From positions 30,800 to 94,799 of the forward strand of contig CALULL010000011.1 in the NCBI GenBank assembly GCA_944321465.1: a DNA stretch of 64,000 nucleotides. The letters are read 5' to 3'. Below, piece by piece: positions 33,323-42,563 of the stretch. How positions within the stretch are numbered: the first letter of the stretch is position 1; each line of letters opens with the position of its first letter. A program made the translations under genes and the position numbers. Below the pieces are notes generated by a model. The model searched no databases. It was not told the DNA's origin and worked only from the letters and a program-made list of their open reading frames with translations. Source of the DNA: an uncultured Bacteroides sp. (GTDB lineage: Bacteria > Bacteroidota > Bacteroidia > Bacteroidales > Bacteroidaceae).

Positions 33323-35062
33323 ATGGCAGAAATAAAAAACGAAGAAACAAGCGAGAAAAAAAGCTTGAACTTCATCGAGCAAATAGTAGAGAACGACCTG
33401 GCACAGGGCAAAAACGGAGGCAGGGTGCAAACCCGTTTTCCGCCCGAGCCTAACGGCTACCTGCACATCGGACATGCCAAGGCCATCTGCTTGGACTTCG
33501 GCATCGCCGCAGCCCACGGCGGCGTGTGCAACCTGCGCTTTGACGACACCAACCCCACGAAAGAAGACGTGGAGTACGTCGAAGCCATCAAGGAGGACAT
33601 ACAATGGCTGGGCTACCAATGGGGAAACGAATACTATGCCTCGGACTACTTCCAACAATTGTGGGACTTTGCCGTGCGCCTCATCAAAGAGGGCAAAGCC
33701 TACGTGGACGAACAGACTTCTGAACAGATAGCCGCACAGAAAGGCACCCCTACGCAACCGGGCACCGAAAGCCCTTACCGAAACCGTCCTGCCGAGGAAA
33801 GCCTCGCCCTCTTCAACAAGATGAACAGCGGCGAGGTGGAGGAAGGCACTATGGTGCTGCGGGCCAAGATAGACATGGCCAACCCCAACATGCACTTCCG
33901 CGACCCCATCATCTACCGTGTGGTGAAACATCCGCACCACCGCACAGGAACGAAGTGGAAAGCCTACCCCATGTACGACTTCGCCCACGGGCAGAGCGAC
34001 TACTTCGAGGGGGTTACCCACTCGCTATGCACACTGGAGTTCGTGGTGCACCGTCCCTTGTACGACCTCTTTGTCGACTGGCTGAAAGAAGGCAAGGATT
34101 TGGACGACAACCGCCCTCGCCAGTACGAGTTCAACAAGCTGAACCTCAGCTACACCCTTATGAGCAAGCGCAACCTCCTGACACTGGTCAAGGAAGGGCT
34201 GGTCAGCGGCTGGGACGACCCGCGTATGCCCACCCTGTGCGGCTTCCGCCGCCGGGGCTACTCGCCCGAGTCCATCCACAAGTTCATCGATAAGATAGGA
34301 TACACCACATACGATGCCCTCAACGAGTTTGCACTGCTTGAAAGTGCCGTGCGCGAGGACCTCAACGAACGGGCAACCCGCATCTCGGCCGTGCTCCATC
34401 CGGTGAAGCTCATCATCACCAACTACCCGGAAGGACAAGTGGAAGAAGTGGAAAGCATCAACAACCCTGAACGGCCCGAAGAAGGCAGCCACACCATCGA
34501 GTTCAGCCGAGAGCTGTGGATGGAGCGCGAAGACTTCATGGAGGTGGCGCCAAAGAAGTACTTCCGCATGACCCCCGGGCAGGAAGTACGCCTGAAGAAC
34601 GCTTACATCGTGAAGTGCACCGGCTGCAAGAAAAACGAGGCAGGCGAGGTCGTCGAGGTGTACTGCGAGTACGACCCCGAGACCAAGAGCGGCCTGCCCG
34701 GCGCAAACCGCAAGGTGAAAGGCACGCTGCACTGGGTAAGCTGCGCCCACTGCCTCGAAGCAGAAGTGCGCCTCTACGACCGCCTGTGGAAAGTAGAAAA
34801 CCCGCGCGACGAGCTGGCCGCCATCCGCGAAGCCAAGAACTGCGACGCCCTGACGGCCATGAAAGAAATCATCAACCCCGACTCCTTGCAGGTCCTGCCC
34901 TGCTGCTATGTCGAGAAATTCGCCGCAGGGATGCCCCCCCTCACCTACTTGCAGTTCCAGCGCATCGGCTACTTCAACGTCGACAAGGACTCCACCCCCG
35001 AAAAGATGGTGTTCAACCGCACCGTGGGACTAAAAGATACTTGGGGGAAAATAAACAAATAG
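33323..35062 (+). CDS. glnS: Glutamine--tRNA ligase
   Basis: 579 residues. Class I motifs: PPEPNGYLHIGHAK (HIGH) and LMSKRNLL (KMSKS equivalent). FDDTNPTKEDVEYVE is the acceptor-binding start typical of GlnRS, and the C-terminal half is the two-barrel anticodon-binding region. The presence of GlnRS means direct charging of tRNA-Gln. The chosen ATG (MAEIKNEETSEKK) follows the -7 box. A hairpin terminator lies 29 bp after the stop. Confidence 0.97.
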   Translation: MAEIKNEETSEKKSLNFIEQIVENDLAQGKNGGRVQTRFPPEPNGYLHIGHAKAICLDFGIAAAHGGVCNLRFDDTNPTKEDVEYVEAIKEDIQWLGYQWGNEYYASDYFQQLWDFAVRLIKEGKAYVDEQTSEQIAAQKGTPTQPGTESPYRNRPAEESLALFNKMNSGEVEEGTMVLRAKIDMANPNMHFRDPIIYRVVKHPHHRTGTKWKAYPMYDFAHGQSDYFEGVTHSLCTLEFVVHRPLYDLFVDWLKEGKDLDDNRPRQYEFNKLNLSYTLMSKRNLLTLVKEGLVSGWDDPRMPTLCGFRRRGYSPESIHKFIDKIGYTTYDALNEFALLESAVREDLNERATRISAVLHPVKLIITNYPEGQVEEVESINNPERPEEGSHTIEFSRELWMEREDFMEVAPKKYFRMTPGQEVRLKNAYIVKCTGCKKNEAGEVVEVYCEYDPETKSGLPGANRKVKGTLHWVSCAHCLEAEVRLYDRLWKVENPRDELAAIREAKNCDALTAMKEIINPDSLQVLPCCYVEKFAAGMPPLTYLQFQRIGYFNVDKDSTPEKMVFNRTVGLKDTWGKINK

Positions 35063-35090
35063 ACAAACAACAAACGGCAACAGCAAGACA

Positions 35091-35129
35091 AGCCGGAGAG
35101 GGAACCTTAATGCCCACCTCCGGCTTTCT
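35091..35129 (+). terminator. Terminator of glnS
   Basis: AGCCGGAG pairs with CTCCGGCT across a 19-base loop, followed by TTCT. Confidence 0.65.
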
Positions 35130-35173
35130 ACACTGCCAAGCCGACCAACTTGACACAAAAAACCGATACTCAA

Positions 35174-36589
35174 ATGGTAAAAAAGAACTGGTTAACCGGA
35201 AGAGACAGAGAACTCTATGAACTGGCCGAACAATACGAAAAGGCACAAACCAACCAACAGCCTCTTTATCTGGATGCCTCAGACTGGGCCGACTTGGCCG
35301 ACTGGTACGCCATGCACCATAAATACGACATGGCCTTCAAGGCTATAGAATACGGGCTGAGCCTCCACCCTGACAACACAGAACTGCTAATAGAACTTGC
35401 CTACCTGTACATAGACGAACAGCAGATAGACAAAGCACAGGCAACGGCAGAGCGCATAACCGAGGACTTCCTCGACGAGGTGAAAATCCTGAAGGCCAAC
35501 CTGCTGCTCATCAACAGGCAAACCCAAGCCGCCGAGAAACTGCTGGACACCATCGAAGACAAAGACAACATGGCGAACGTTACGGATATAGTCTACATGT
35601 ACATCGACACCGGCTACCCCCGCAAGGCACTGGAGTGGCTGAAGCCTCGCATGGAAATATACGAAAACGAAGAAGCCTTCCTGGCAACTACGGCCGACTG
35701 CTACTACAACCTGGGCTGGCTGAAGAAAGCCGCCGAGCTGTACAACAGGCTCATCGACGAAAGCCCCTACAACGCAAGCTACTGGTACGGACTGGCCCGG
35801 TGCTACTATGACCAGAGCAACTTCGAAAAAGCCATCGAAGCCTGCGACTTCGCCCTTACCGCCGACGAGGACTTTGCCGAAGCCTACGTGATGAGAGGCA
35901 ACGCCTTCGCCCAGTTAGGAAACGACGAGAGCGCAATAGAGAACTACCATGCCGCCGAGAAGTACGATGCCATCAGCCCCTACTTCGTCAACATCGTCGA
36001 CGGTATGCATCTGGTAGACCTGAAAAAATGGGACGAAGCCTATCGGAAACTGCAAAAGGCCATCGATACCAACCAAAACGACGAAGAGCTGGGCAACCTC
36101 TACGCCCATGCCGCTGTATGCCTTTACCGGATGGGCTACAAGGAAAAGGCCGAGGAGTATTTCCACAAGGCACAGGAGCTGGAGCCTTCCGAACCCGACT
36201 TCTACCTCATGGAGAGCCACCTCCACTTAGAAGAGTACCAATACGACAAAGCCATCAAAGCCTGGAACGCAGCCGCCTCCGTGGCTCCGACCGCAGAAAC
36301 GTGGAACGTCATCGGACTGATGTGCTTCGAGTGTGGCGAACTGAAGTACGCCGCCCAAGCCTTCGAACGTGTCAAGGAAATATCCCCTAAAGACCCGAAG
36401 GTCGACCTCAGGCTACAGGTGATTTATCTCCTGCTGCACGACGAGGAGCATTACGAGCAACTCGCACGCACCACCCATACCCCGCTGAGCGAAGAGGACG
36501 TGCGGAGCGTGCGCGGACTGATAGCCTCCGAAGTGTCCAGAGACACGCTGCCCCAGTCACTCAGGCAAATCTTCAAGTATAAACGATAA
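35174..36589 (+). CDS. Tetratricopeptide repeat protein
   Basis: 471 residues from ATG (MVKKNWLTGRDRELYEL); an alternative TTG start lies 24 bases upstream. The protein is almost entirely TPR-like helix pairs from about residue 40 to 440 (e.g. YGLARCYYDQSNFEKAIEAC and YVMRGNAFAQLGNDESAIEN). No signal peptide or other domain is seen, so it is probably a cytoplasmic scaffold. Widely conserved in Bacteroidales between glnS-type and DedA-type genes is not claimed; function unknown. DedA follows after 38 bp. Confidence 0.9.
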   Translation: MVKKNWLTGRDRELYELAEQYEKAQTNQQPLYLDASDWADLADWYAMHHKYDMAFKAIEYGLSLHPDNTELLIELAYLYIDEQQIDKAQATAERITEDFLDEVKILKANLLLINRQTQAAEKLLDTIEDKDNMANVTDIVYMYIDTGYPRKALEWLKPRMEIYENEEAFLATTADCYYNLGWLKKAAELYNRLIDESPYNASYWYGLARCYYDQSNFEKAIEACDFALTADEDFAEAYVMRGNAFAQLGNDESAIENYHAAEKYDAISPYFVNIVDGMHLVDLKKWDEAYRKLQKAIDTNQNDEELGNLYAHAAVCLYRMGYKEKAEEYFHKAQELEPSEPDFYLMESHLHLEEYQYDKAIKAWNAAASVAPTAETWNVIGLMCFECGELKYAAQAFERVKEISPKDPKVDLRLQVIYLLLHDEEHYEQLARTTHTPLSEEDVRSVRGLIASEVSRDTLPQSLRQIFKYKR

Positions 36590-36627
36590 CCACAACCAAC
36601 CCTTAGAAACCCCGACCAACAAGTACA

Positions 36628-37269
36628 ATGGAATCCGCAGCCTTCATACAGTGGTGCCTTGACCACCTCAACTATTGGACCATCACCTTGCTGATGGCCA
36701 TCGAGAGTTCGTTCATCCCCTTCCCGTCCGAAGTCGTTGTGCCACCCGCAGCCTACAAGGCAGCTGTCACCAACGAGCTGAACGTGTTCCTCGTCGTCAT
36801 CGTCGCCACCGTAGGAGCCAACATCGGTGCTCTCTTCAACTACTATTTTGCCAAATGGCTGGGACGGCCCATTGTCTATAAGTTCGCCAACAGCCGGGTA
36901 GGCCACATGTGCCTCATCGACGAGGCCAGCGTGCAGAAAGCCGAAAAATTCTTCGACAAGCACGGAGCCATCTCCACCTTCGTAGGCCGACTTATCCCCG
37001 CCGTGCGCCAGCTCATCAGCATACCTGCCGGACTGGCCCGCATGAAGCTGTCCACCTTCCTGCTCTACACCACGCTAGGTGCCGGGGTATGGAACAGCAT
37101 TCTGGCAGCCATAGGCTACTATCTGTCCACCGTGCCCGGCATAGAGACCGAGGAACAGCTCATGGCCAAGGTGACGCAGTACAGTCACGAACTGGGCTAT
37201 ATCTTCATCGGCATTGCCGTGTTTATCGTCGCATTTTTGGTCTATAAAGGACTGAAAAAGAAGAAATAG
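36628..37269 (+). CDS. DedA family membrane protein
   Basis: 213 residues with about five hydrophobic segments. Signature: ESSFIPFPSEVVVPPAAY near the N-terminus, then NYYFAKWLGRP and FVGRLIPAVRQLISIPAGLARM. DedA/SNARE-associated proteins are linked to recycling of undecaprenyl phosphate and phospholipid translocation. Same strand as the TPR gene; convergent with tpx. Confidence 0.93.
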   Translation: MESAAFIQWCLDHLNYWTITLLMAIESSFIPFPSEVVVPPAAYKAAVTNELNVFLVVIVATVGANIGALFNYYFAKWLGRPIVYKFANSRVGHMCLIDEASVQKAEKFFDKHGAISTFVGRLIPAVRQLISIPAGLARMKLSTFLLYTTLGAGVWNSILAAIGYYLSTVPGIETEEQLMAKVTQYSHELGYIFIGIAVFIVAFLVYKGLKKKK

Positions 37270-37338
37270 CCCCGACGGCCGGCCCACGGGGAGGCCTACA
37301 GCAAAACAGGCCGCCACCGGCTACCGACCGACACGACA

Positions 37339-37410
37339 ACGGGCTGCAGACTACGGAAAAGAGCCCGGCAGGCGACACCTGCCACCTCTCATCCGTCGTT
37401 TGCAGCCCGT
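37339..37410. terminator. Bidirectional terminator between dedA-type gene and tpx
   Basis: A perfect 10-bp inverted repeat ACGGGCTGCA/TGCAGCCCGT encloses further pairings (ACGGA/TCCGT and GGCAGG/CCTGCC). It sits between two convergent genes. T tracts are poor on both sides, so the function is inferred from position. Confidence 0.5.
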
Positions 37411-37437
37411 ATTCAATAGTCCCTACAACACACTCCC

Positions 37438-37941
37438 TCAGCCCTTGACTGCTGCCAAAGCCTTATCGTAGTCCGGCTCCTGCGTAATCTCGGGCACCAG
37501 CTCGGTATAGGCCACACGCCCCTGAGCATCGACTACCACCACGGCACGAGCCAGCAAGCCCTGCAACGGGCCGTCGGCCATCAGGACACCATAGGCACGG
37601 TCGAAGCCCGTGGCACGGAAGTCGGACACGGGCACAACGTTCTCAATGCCCTCCGTCGTGCAGAAGCGTGCATGGGCAAACGGCAAGTCCTTCGACACAG
37701 CCAGCACAACTACCCCCGGAAGGTTGGCAGCCAACTGATTGAACTTTCGCACCGAAGCTGCGCACACGCCTGTATCCAGACTGGGGAAAATGTTCAGAAC
37801 CACCGTCTTGCCACGCAGGTCCTTCAGCCTGCACACCGACAAATCGGTCTTTACCAACTCGAAATCGGGAGCCTCGGCCCCAACCTTCACAAACTCACCG
37901 GCCAACTTCACCGGTGTTCCGCTAAATCTTGTTTCAGCCAT
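37438..37941 (-). CDS. tpx: Thiol peroxidase (atypical 2-Cys peroxiredoxin)
   Basis: 167 residues from MAETRFSGTPVKLAGEF. The peroxidatic cysteine is in SLDTGVCAASVRKF and the resolving cysteine in FCTTEGIENV, spaced as in Tpx. It reduces hydroperoxides with thioredoxin. The longer ORF start at 38040 overlaps the promoter box at 38038-38045 and is rejected. Confidence 0.95.
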   Translation of the reverse strand: MAETRFSGTPVKLAGEFVKVGAEAPDFELVKTDLSVCRLKDLRGKTVVLNIFPSLDTGVCAASVRKFNQLAANLPGVVVLAVSKDLPFAHARFCTTEGIENVVPVSDFRATGFDRAYGVLMADGPLQGLLARAVVVVDAQGRVAYTELVPEITQEPDYDKALAAVKG

Positions 37942-38037
37942 AATTGTTTTCTTCTTTTTGCTACGGACCGACAAGTCCCCTTCCCGCCGCCTCGGAAGCG
38001 ACAGGACGGCGACCGCCTGCCCCGGTTCATTTCTGCC

Positions 38038-38045
38038 CAAAGATA
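38038..38045 (-). promoter_or_regulatory. -7 box of tpx
   Basis: CAAAGATA on the plus strand is TATCTTTG on the minus strand, 97 bp before the tpx start. Confidence 0.55.
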
Positions 38046-38103
38046 GCGATTATAGCAATAAGGACAAAACTATCGGCCCTCCTATTTCCCGGAAGCAGCC
38101 TGG

Positions 38104-38230
38104 CAGAGGTCTGCCACGTGTCTCCTGCGCCCCTCGACCAGGCACAGAAATCCCCCCACGGGAGCAAAGGAAAACCCGCACGGTGGTACAGGACTGCCAC
38201 CGTGCGGGCACAGGTTTGCCCTGGCAGGCC
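38104..38230. repeat. 22-bp periodic repeat cluster G (6 units, one shortened)
   Basis: Unit starts at 38104, 38126 (only 17 bp), 38143, 38165, 38187 and 38209. The units at 38165 and 38187 form a perfect 12-bp stem (CCCGCACGGTGG with CCACCGTGCGGG). The cluster begins only 3 bases beyond the stop codon of the lytic transglycosylase on the minus strand. Confidence 0.82.
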
Positions 38231-38233
38231 GCC

Positions 38234-39211
38234 TCAGTCCGTCACCCACTCCTTGTTGTACGCCTTTGTCCTGGCAGGGTCGTAGTAGACCGACTGCTGC
38301 AGAGGGATGCTGACGACATACGTGCGTCCGCTCTTGTTCTCCAGCGAGTATTGCCGTAGCCACGGATTAGCATCCTTCAGCTGGGCAAAGCTCACGCCTT
38401 GGCTTATGGCATAGGCAGGCAAATCGTCGACGGGCACCGTCACCGTGTCGTAACGGCAAGCGATGGGCGGATAGAGTTGCCCGCTGTCCAGTACGAAGCC
38501 ATAGCGGCGCGGGTGGCTGAAGACAGCCTTGGCCGCCAGCAGACGGAACATGTAGCGCGAGGTCTCCTCGACCAGCCACAAGTCTGTAGCCCGGGCGGCG
38601 TGCTGGCGTTGCAGCTCGGTGCTGATGCGCCTCTGCCCGCCGTTGTAGGAAGCCGCCACGCTGAGCCAGTCGCCATACTTGGCGTAAGCCTCCTTAAGGT
38701 ATGCGCAGGCGGCCCGGGTGGCCTTCTCCACGTGGTAGCGTTCGTCAATGTTGTCGTTTACCTCCAGACCATACTCGCGCCCGGTAGTCCGCATGAACTG
38801 CCACATCCCCGCCGCTCCGGCCCCGCTGCGGGCCAGGGGGTTGAGGCTACTCTCGACCACGGCCAGATACTTCAGGTCATCGGGCACGCCGCACTCGCGC
38901 AAGATGCGTTCGATGACAGGGAAGTAACGGTTGGCCCGCTTCAGTGTGAGCATGGTGGTGGAGTGCATATAGGTGTAGGCCATGAGTTCGCGGTCGATGC
39001 GCTCGCGCATGTCGTAGCGGCGCAGGTCTATCTGCTGCCCCGCAAACTGCATGTCGGCAGGTATGGGCGGCGGAGTGGTGTAGTGGAACACCAGGTTGTC
39101 TATGCTGTCGTGTCCCGGCCGGAACCTTCCGGCTCCCAGAAGCAGCACGACGCAGGCAGCCGTGCCTACAAGTGCAGCAGCACCAATGAGAAAGGATTTC
39201 GTTATCTGCAT
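38234..39211 (-). CDS. Membrane-bound lytic murein transglycosylase (MltD-like)
   Basis: 325 residues. An N-terminal hydrophobic segment (about residues 8-28) anchors or exports it. The SLT domain spans about residues 85-225, with the catalytic glutamate in AVVESSLNPLARSGAGAAGMWQF and the typical ASYNGG motif. The C-terminal YDTVTVPVDDLPAYAISQGV and YVVSIPL segments resemble one LysM module. It cleaves glycan strands non-hydrolytically to give 1,6-anhydromuropeptides. Last gene of a run with yjbQ and an SDR gene. Confidence 0.9.
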   Translation of the reverse strand: MQITKSFLIGAAALVGTAACVVLLLGAGRFRPGHDSIDNLVFHYTTPPPIPADMQFAGQQIDLRRYDMRERIDRELMAYTYMHSTTMLTLKRANRYFPVIERILRECGVPDDLKYLAVVESSLNPLARSGAGAAGMWQFMRTTGREYGLEVNDNIDERYHVEKATRAACAYLKEAYAKYGDWLSVAASYNGGQRRISTELQRQHAARATDLWLVEETSRYMFRLLAAKAVFSHPRRYGFVLDSGQLYPPIACRYDTVTVPVDDLPAYAISQGVSFAQLKDANPWLRQYSLENKSGRTYVVSIPLQQSVYYDPARTKAYNKEWVTD

Positions 39212-39213
39212 GA

Positions 39214-39966
39214 TTAGCGTTTGAATTGATTACTAATGTCTATGCCCACCGGCATCCTGAGCCAGAGCCACCGTGGAAGCAGCCTCCACACGGCAGTAAG
39301 CAGACGGTAGCGGAAGTCGACGACGGCAAGCCCCTGCCCGCGCTCCACAGCACGCACAATGGCACGGGCCACCTCGTCGGCGGACATTTTCATGGGGTAT
39401 CGCCCACCGCCCAGCAGGGGCGTGTCGACAAAGCCCGGGCGGATGTCCGTGAGCGTGACGGGCAAGCGACGGGCACGGGCCAACTGCTGCAGGGCTTCGA
39501 CGTAGGTGGCCTGCATACTCTTGGTGGCCGAATAGGCAGGCGCAGCCCCCAGCCCTTTGGTACCTGCAATAGAGCTTACCACAGCTATGCGGCCCGCAAG
39601 CCCTCGGTCCCGATAGTAGCAAAAGGCGGCACCGACCATGCGGACAAATCCCTCGGCATTGGTGCGGACGGTGTGCAGCTCGATGTCCCCATCGAGAGCA
39701 TCGTTGCGCCAGCCCACGCCCGCACAATAGAAAAACACGTCCATGCCGCCCAGCCGTTCGACCAGCTGCAAAAGGCAGGAGGGCGCATCTGTGGCAGTGA
39801 CATCGAGCACCGCCGCCTCTACCAGCCCGGGTGTCTGGGCTTTCAGCTCGTCCAGCAACGCACCCCTGCGGCCGGCCACGCCCACACGCCAGCCACGCTG
39901 CACCAGCAACTGTGCCACGGCACGTCCTATGCCCGACGTGGCACCTACGACAACGGCTCGCTTCAT
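39214..39966 (-). CDS. Short-chain dehydrogenase/reductase
   Basis: 250 residues from MKRAVVVGATSGIGRAV, which is the NAD(P)-binding TGxxxGIG motif. The catalytic YxxxK (YSATKSMQ) and serine in VVSSIAGTKG are present. The stop codon lies 2 bases before the transglycosylase start, and the start overlaps the end of yjbQ by four bases, so the three genes are co-translated. Substrate unknown. The C-terminus (RYRLLTAVWRLLPRWLWLRMP) may touch the membrane. Confidence 0.9.
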   Translation of the reverse strand: MKRAVVVGATSGIGRAVAQLLVQRGWRVGVAGRRGALLDELKAQTPGLVEAAVLDVTATDAPSCLLQLVERLGGMDVFFYCAGVGWRNDALDGDIELHTVRTNAEGFVRMVGAAFCYYRDRGLAGRIAVVSSIAGTKGLGAAPAYSATKSMQATYVEALQQLARARRLPVTLTDIRPGFVDTPLLGGGRYPMKMSADEVARAIVRAVERGQGLAVVDFRYRLLTAVWRLLPRWLWLRMPVGIDISNQFKR

Positions 39967-40367
39967 AGCACGGTAGCCACTAAGCGACGCGAGCCGCCGT
40001 TGTTGCGAAACTCGCACAGGCAGATGCCCTGCCACGTGCCCAGGTTGAGCCGCCCGCCGGTGACGGGCAGCAGCAGGCTGGGACCCACGAGCACGCTTTT
40101 GGCGTGGGCAGGCATGTCATCGTCGCCCTCCAGCGTGTGCCGGTAATAGGGGGCACGCTCGGGCACCAGACGGTCGAAGGCCGAAGCCAGATCGAAGCGT
40201 ACGTCCGGGTCGGCGTTCTCACTGATGCAGAGGGCGGCACTGGTATGCTTGATGAAAAGATGAAGAAGCCCCGCAGCAGGCAACGGGGGCAGGTGGCGGA
40301 GAACCTCTTCCGTCACCAGGTGGAAACCCCGTGGGCGGGGCGAAAGGGTAAATTCGGCTTGAAGCAT
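39963..40367 (-). CDS. YjbQ family (UPF0047) protein
   Basis: 134 residues from MLQAEFTLSPRPRGFHLV, the usual length for this family; the ORF extends further upstream but without conserved sequence. Motifs LFIKHTSAALCISEN and GTWQGICLCEFRNNG contain the conserved histidine and glutamate. E. coli YjbQ has weak thiamine-phosphate synthase activity, but the true role is unsettled. First gene of the yjbQ-SDR-transglycosylase set. Confidence 0.9.
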   Translation of the reverse strand: MLQAEFTLSPRPRGFHLVTEEVLRHLPPLPAAGLLHLFIKHTSAALCISENADPDVRFDLASAFDRLVPERAPYYRHTLEGDDDMPAHAKSVLVGPSLLLPVTGGRLNLGTWQGICLCEFRNNGGSRRLVATVL

Positions 40368-40500
40368 GACGGTAGTGTCTTGTGCATGTCCCTTCCCTGC
40401 CCGGCAGGCACGGAAAGGCTCTTTGCAAGTATGGCCACAGGCCGGGGGATACACCCCGCCGCCCGTGGCCATAGGCAGATTTATGAATGAGTTACAATGC

Positions 40501-41874
40501 TCAGAGGCGTTCCAGCTGAACGGTAAAGTGACGCATCAGCGGAGCTTCCCAAGCGATGCGCACGCCACGGGTAACGGTCTCGCGACGGTCGTAAACATTC
40601 TTCAGGGCGGCAGCTACTACGTCCATGTGGTTGTCCGTGTAGACACGGCGCGGGATGGCAAGACGCAGAAGGTCGAGACCCGTGAAGCGGTTCTCGCGAG
40701 TCACAGGGTCGCGGTCGGCCAACAGATAGCCGATTTCGCAGCCACGGATGCCGGCTTCGAGGTAAAGCTCAATAGTCAGCGTCTGTGCGGGGAACTCTTC
40801 CTTGGGCACGTGGGTCAGCACCTTGGGAGCGTCCACGAAGATGGCATGGCCGCCAGCAGGACGCTGATAGGGAATGCCGTACTCGTCCAGTTTCTGAGCC
40901 AAATGGGCAACCTGACGGATGCGGGTCTCCAGATTGTCGAACTCGGTGTTCTCGTCCAGACCGATGGCCAGCGCGTTCATGTCGCGACCGTTCATACCGC
41001 CGTAGGTCAGATAACCTTCAAACTGCACGCAGAAGCCCTTGGCTCCGTCGTACCAGTCCTGACGGCGCGTAGCTATGAAGCCACCCATGTTGACAACACC
41101 ATCCTTCTTGGCACTCATAGTCATGCCGTCGGCCAGGTCGAACATCTCGCGGGTGATTTCCTTGATGGTCTTGTCGGCGTAGCCAGCTTCACGCGTCTTG
41201 ATGAAGTAGGCATTCTCGGCAAAGCGGGCGGAGTCGAACAAAACAGGCTTGCCATACTTGTCGGCAACGGCGCGGACTTCGCGCAGGTTCTGCATGGAAA
41301 CGGGCTGTCCGCCAGCCGTATTGTTCGTGATGGTCACAATGATGAAAGGAACGCGGTCGCCGTACTCCTGCAAGGCTTTCTCCAACTTCTTGGGGTCTAC
41401 ATTGCCTTTGAAAGGAACTTCGAGCTGCGTGTCCTTGGCCTCGTCGATGGTGCAGTCCAAGGCAATGGCCTTGCGTCCTTCGATGTGGCCTTTAGTGGTA
41501 TCAAAGTGGGAGTTGCCCGGAACAACATCGCCCTCGTGAACGAGGTAAGAGAAAAGCACGTTCTCGGCAGCACGGCCTTGGTGCGTGGGGATGACGTACT
41601 CGAAGCCTGTCAAGCGGGTGATGACTTCTTTGAGCTTGAAGAACGAAGTGGCACCGGCATAGCTCTCGTCGCCCAGCATCATGCCTGCCCACTGGCGGTC
41701 GCTCATGGCACCTGTGCCCGAGTCCGTTATCAGGTCGATGTAAACCTGCTCGGCCTTCAGCTGGAACACGTTGTAGTGTGCTTCCTTGATCCATTGTTCA
41801 CGTTCCTGGCGGGTGCTCTTGCGAATAGGCTCCACCATCTTGATTTTCCACGATTCGGCAAATGGTAATTCCAT
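40501..41874 (-). CDS. tnaA: Tryptophanase
   Basis: 457 residues, PLP-dependent beta-elimination enzyme producing indole, pyruvate and ammonia from tryptophan. The PLP lysine is in TMSAKKDGVVNMGG. THQGRAAENVL, FDSARFAENAYFI and EGYLTYGGMNGRD are shared by tryptophanases and tyrosine phenol-lyases. Overall wording (MELPFAESWKIKMVEPI start, RHFTVQLERL end) matches the Bacteroides tryptophanase. No tnaC leader peptide or tnaB transporter is recognised. It is divergent from the MaoC-like gene. Confidence 0.93.
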   Translation of the reverse strand: MELPFAESWKIKMVEPIRKSTRQEREQWIKEAHYNVFQLKAEQVYIDLITDSGTGAMSDRQWAGMMLGDESYAGATSFFKLKEVITRLTGFEYVIPTHQGRAAENVLFSYLVHEGDVVPGNSHFDTTKGHIEGRKAIALDCTIDEAKDTQLEVPFKGNVDPKKLEKALQEYGDRVPFIIVTITNNTAGGQPVSMQNLREVRAVADKYGKPVLFDSARFAENAYFIKTREAGYADKTIKEITREMFDLADGMTMSAKKDGVVNMGGFIATRRQDWYDGAKGFCVQFEGYLTYGGMNGRDMNALAIGLDENTEFDNLETRIRQVAHLAQKLDEYGIPYQRPAGGHAIFVDAPKVLTHVPKEEFPAQTLTIELYLEAGIRGCEIGYLLADRDPVTRENRFTGLDLLRLAIPRRVYTDNHMDVVAAALKNVYDRRETVTRGVRIAWEAPLMRHFTVQLERL

Positions 41875-42091
41875 AAATTGTTTCTTTTTTATTAGTATTT
41901 GACAATATGTTAACTAAGTTTGCTCAATCTTGCGTTTCGCGTGCCTAAAGTACTGCTTTTTTGCGGAGTGTGCAAACTTTTTCGCAGATAAATGTCATTT
42001 AACGGGATTCGGGGGCAGAAATCTTTGGGTTTCGGGGTAAAAGTGCGATATTTGCTGCCTTGATACACCTTATTAATATAATAGAAGCGCA

Positions 42092-42559
42092 ATGGAAAAA
42101 GTAATTGTCAACTCCTACGAAGATTTTGAAAAGCTGGTAGGCCAGCGGATTGGTGTCTCCGACTACGTGGAGATACCCCAGGAACGCATCAACCTCTTTG
42201 CCGATGCCACGCTCGACCACCAGTGGATACACGTGGACGTAGAACGCGCCCGGCGCGAAAGCCCCTTCCACAGCACCATCGTGCACGGCTACCTCACGCT
42301 GTCCATGCTGCCCTACCTGTGGGGCCAGATTATCGAAGTGAACAACCTGAAGATGATGATCAACTACGGCATGGAGAAGATGAAGTTCGGCCAAGCCGTC
42401 CTGGCCGGGCAGCGGATACGCCTGACGGCAGACATGCAGTCGCTCGTCAACCTGCGCGGCGTGGCCAAGGCCGAAATCAAGTTTGCCATCGACATTGAAG
42501 GCGAAAAGAAGAAAGCCCTCGAAGGCGTGGCCATCTTCCTCTACTACTTCAACGACTGA
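42092..42559 (+). CDS. MaoC/NodN-type hotdog-fold hydratase
   Basis: 155 residues, a single hotdog domain. The hydratase-2 motif DATLDHQWIHVD (catalytic Asp and His) and the following HGYLTLSMLPYLW are diagnostic of the MaoC-like (R)-specific enoyl-acyl hydratases. Substrate uncertain: acyl-CoA or another enoyl ester. Starts at the ATG following TATTTG. Ends 5 bases before repeat cluster H. Confidence 0.9.
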   Translation: MEKVIVNSYEDFEKLVGQRIGVSDYVEIPQERINLFADATLDHQWIHVDVERARRESPFHSTIVHGYLTLSMLPYLWGQIIEVNNLKMMINYGMEKMKFGQAVLAGQRIRLTADMQSLVNLRGVAKAEIKFAIDIEGEKKKALEGVAIFLYYFND

Positions 42560-42563
42560 TTGC

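Noticed and set aside
39963-40367. Thiamine-pyrophosphate riboswitch or thiamine operon around the YjbQ gene
   Set aside because: No THI-element sequence and no thi genes are nearby; YjbQ is encoded with an SDR and a transglycosylase instead.
41875-42091. tnaC-like leader peptide upstream of tnaA
   Set aside because: No short ORF with a conserved tryptophan and following regulatory terminator was found on the minus strand.
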